Shown: piece after piece, positions 21,707 to 22,778 of the stretch | How the letters are laid out: the number at the start of each line of letters is the position of its first letter | Position numbering within the stretch: position 1 is the first letter of the stretch | Position numbers and translations under genes: made by a program | Source of the DNA: Bacteroidales bacterium | GTDB lineage: Bacteria > Bacteroidota > Bacteroidia > Bacteroidales > Bacteroidaceae | Assembly (NCBI GenBank): GCA_004558865.1 | Contig: SFCY01000025.1 | Location: 1-22,778, forward strand | Reading direction: 5' to 3' | DNA length: 22,778 nt | The notes under the pieces: model-generated | Seen by the model: the letters and a program-made list of their open reading frames with translations, nothing else | The model's database searches: none | Told to the model about the DNA's origin: nothing

Positions 21707-22582
21707 ATGAGACAGCTAAAGATTCAAAAGAGCATCACAAACCGTACTGAGGAAGACTTGAACCAGTACCTGACCGAAATCGCACGAATCCCCATGATCA
21801 CGCCCGAGGAGGAATCCGAGCTGGCACACGAGGTGAAGTTGGGCGGCGCAAAGGGCAAACGGGCCAAGGACAAACTCATCGAGGCCAACTTGAGATTCGT
21901 GGTGTCGGTGGCCAAACAGTATCAGCACCGGGGCATGACACTGTCCGACCTTATCAATGAGGGCAACATCGGACTGGTGAAAGCCACTGAGAAGTACGAT
22001 GAGACACGGGGCTTCAAGTTCATCTCCTACGCCGTGTGGTGGATTCGCCAGAGCATCCTGCAGGCCATGGCCGAGCAGGGAAGGCTGGTAAGGGTGCCGC
22101 TCAACCACGTGAGCAACATCCAGACCATCAACCAGGCCATAGCCAGGTTTGAGCAGGAACACCACCGCAAGCCCTCGTCGGAGGAACTGGCCGAGCTGAC
22201 CGAGATCGACCTCGACAAGATAGACCAGGCCATGCAGGCAGAGGGCCACGCGGTGAGCATCGACGTGCCGATGGGAGAGGACAGCGACACCTCGTTCAGC
22301 GACACGCTGGCGGCAAGCGGCGAAGAAAGCAATCCCGAGAGCTCTTCGGAAAGGGAGTCGATGCTGACGGATGTCATCGCCATCATGGACAGGGTGCTCA
22401 AGCCCCGCGAGCGGCAAATCATCTGCGACACCTACGGCATCGGAGTGCCCCAGCGCAATCCCGAGGAAATCAGCAGCGTCTACGGACTAACCAGAGAGCG
22501 TGTGAGACAGATCCGCGAGAAGGGCATCCAGAAGATTCGCAACAGCGCTTACGCCAAATATCTCACCAAATATTTAGGCTGA
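21707..22582 (+). CDS. rpoD: Primary RNA polymerase sigma factor
   Basis: This 291-residue protein is the housekeeping sigma-70 of the organism. Region 1.1 is absent, as is usual in Bacteroidetes. Region 1.2 begins at about residue 17 (LNQYLTEIARIPMITPEEE). Region 2 has LRFVVSVAKQYQHRGM, LINEGNIGLVKATEKYD and the -7 element helix GFKFISYAVWWIRQSI. Region 3 follows (PLNHVSNIQTINQAIARFEQ), with an acidic linker DVPMGEDSD. Region 4 has LKPRERQIICDTYGIG and the helix-turn-helix GLTRERVRQIREKGIQKIR. PQRNPEEISSVYG differs somewhat from the typical MTLEEIGEKFG, but the recognition helix is intact. The TAnnTTTG promoters in this window fit the known preference of Bacteroidetes sigma factors. Confidence 0.95.
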   Translation: MRQLKIQKSITNRTEEDLNQYLTEIARIPMITPEEESELAHEVKLGGAKGKRAKDKLIEANLRFVVSVAKQYQHRGMTLSDLINEGNIGLVKATEKYDETRGFKFISYAVWWIRQSILQAMAEQGRLVRVPLNHVSNIQTINQAIARFEQEHHRKPSSEELAELTEIDLDKIDQAMQAEGHAVSIDVPMGEDSDTSFSDTLAASGEESNPESSSERESMLTDVIAIMDRVLKPRERQIICDTYGIGVPQRNPEEISSVYGLTRERVRQIREKGIQKIRNSAYAKYLTKYLG

Positions 22583-22658
22583 ATCGGTCAGAAATTGAAC
22601 GAAAAGGAAAACAAAATATCATTTCGCTGATAAAACAAGCCATTTCACTGAAAAATAT

Positions 22659-22689
22659 TTTGGTCTCCCAAAAAAAAGATGTATCTTTC
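22659..22689 (+). promoter_or_regulatory. Promoter downstream of rpoD
   Basis: TTTG (22659-22662), a 19-bp spacer and TATCTTTC (22682-22689) match the consensus in all but the final base. It points toward the possible gene at the right edge, so rpoD and that gene have separate promoters. No hairpin terminator was seen after rpoD. Confidence 0.5.
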
Positions 22690-22761
22690 CTCTATAAAAA
22701 CTAATAGATTTCCGGGTAAGGAGTAACTAAAACAAAGGACTTTGGTCAAGTATTTCTTAAA

Positions 22762-22778
22762 ATGGCACATAACATCCC
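22762..22778 (+). CDS. Possible truncated gene start at right edge
   Basis: An ATG at 22762 opens a frame beginning MAHNI that runs off the window. It lies about 70 nt after the promoter at 22659-22689, which is what supports it. With five full codons, no function can be given. Confidence 0.3.

Overview
The window looks like a chromosomal segment from a Bacteroidales bacterium, probably Prevotellaceae. The evidence is a primary sigma factor without region 1.1, promoters of the Bacteroidetes type (TTG or TTTG, 19-21 bp, TAnnTTTG) in many intergenic gaps, almost no Shine-Dalgarno sequences, a type IX secretion (T9SS) C-terminal signal, and a PafA-type alkaline phosphatase and tricorn-like protease typical of the phylum. 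Everything here was read by eye; no database search was run.

Layout. 1-1542 is a gene-poor accessory stretch: a 22-bp iteron array, a decayed tyrosine-recombinase tail, strong hairpins, one small-protein gene, a candidate small RNA and mosaic repeats. 1543-6470 (minus) holds two exported enzymes, a PafA-like phosphatase and a tricorn-like S41 protease, with a promoter and terminator pair on the plus strand between them that would make an RNA of about 70 nt. 6752-7998 holds a single-domain PAS protein (minus) and a 48-residue gene (plus) in a gap bracketed by an imperfect 50-bp direct repeat. 7999-10819 (minus) is panB, an MFS transporter and a short J-domain protein, closely spaced and possibly cotranscribed. 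10820-11191 carries a gene relic related to one at the left edge.

11192-16135 is a DUF805 membrane protein (plus) converging, over a strong bidirectional hairpin, on a 1480-residue T9SS cargo protein (minus). Divergent from that cargo gene is a membrane-anchored kinase-like protein with HRN in place of HRD, so probably a pseudokinase. A four-helix-bundle gene follows, with a 9-bp tandem array at one end and a long inverted repeat at the other. The right end is housekeeping: an M24 aminopeptidase P (minus), divergent malate dehydrogenase, rpoD, and a promoter with the first codons of a possible next gene.

No single multi-gene novel system is evident. The best leads are the two candidate small RNAs, the pseudokinase, the repeat-flanked four-helix-bundle gene, the iteron array and the duplicated segment around the 48-residue gene. 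No tRNA, rRNA, CRISPR array or intact insertion sequence was seen.
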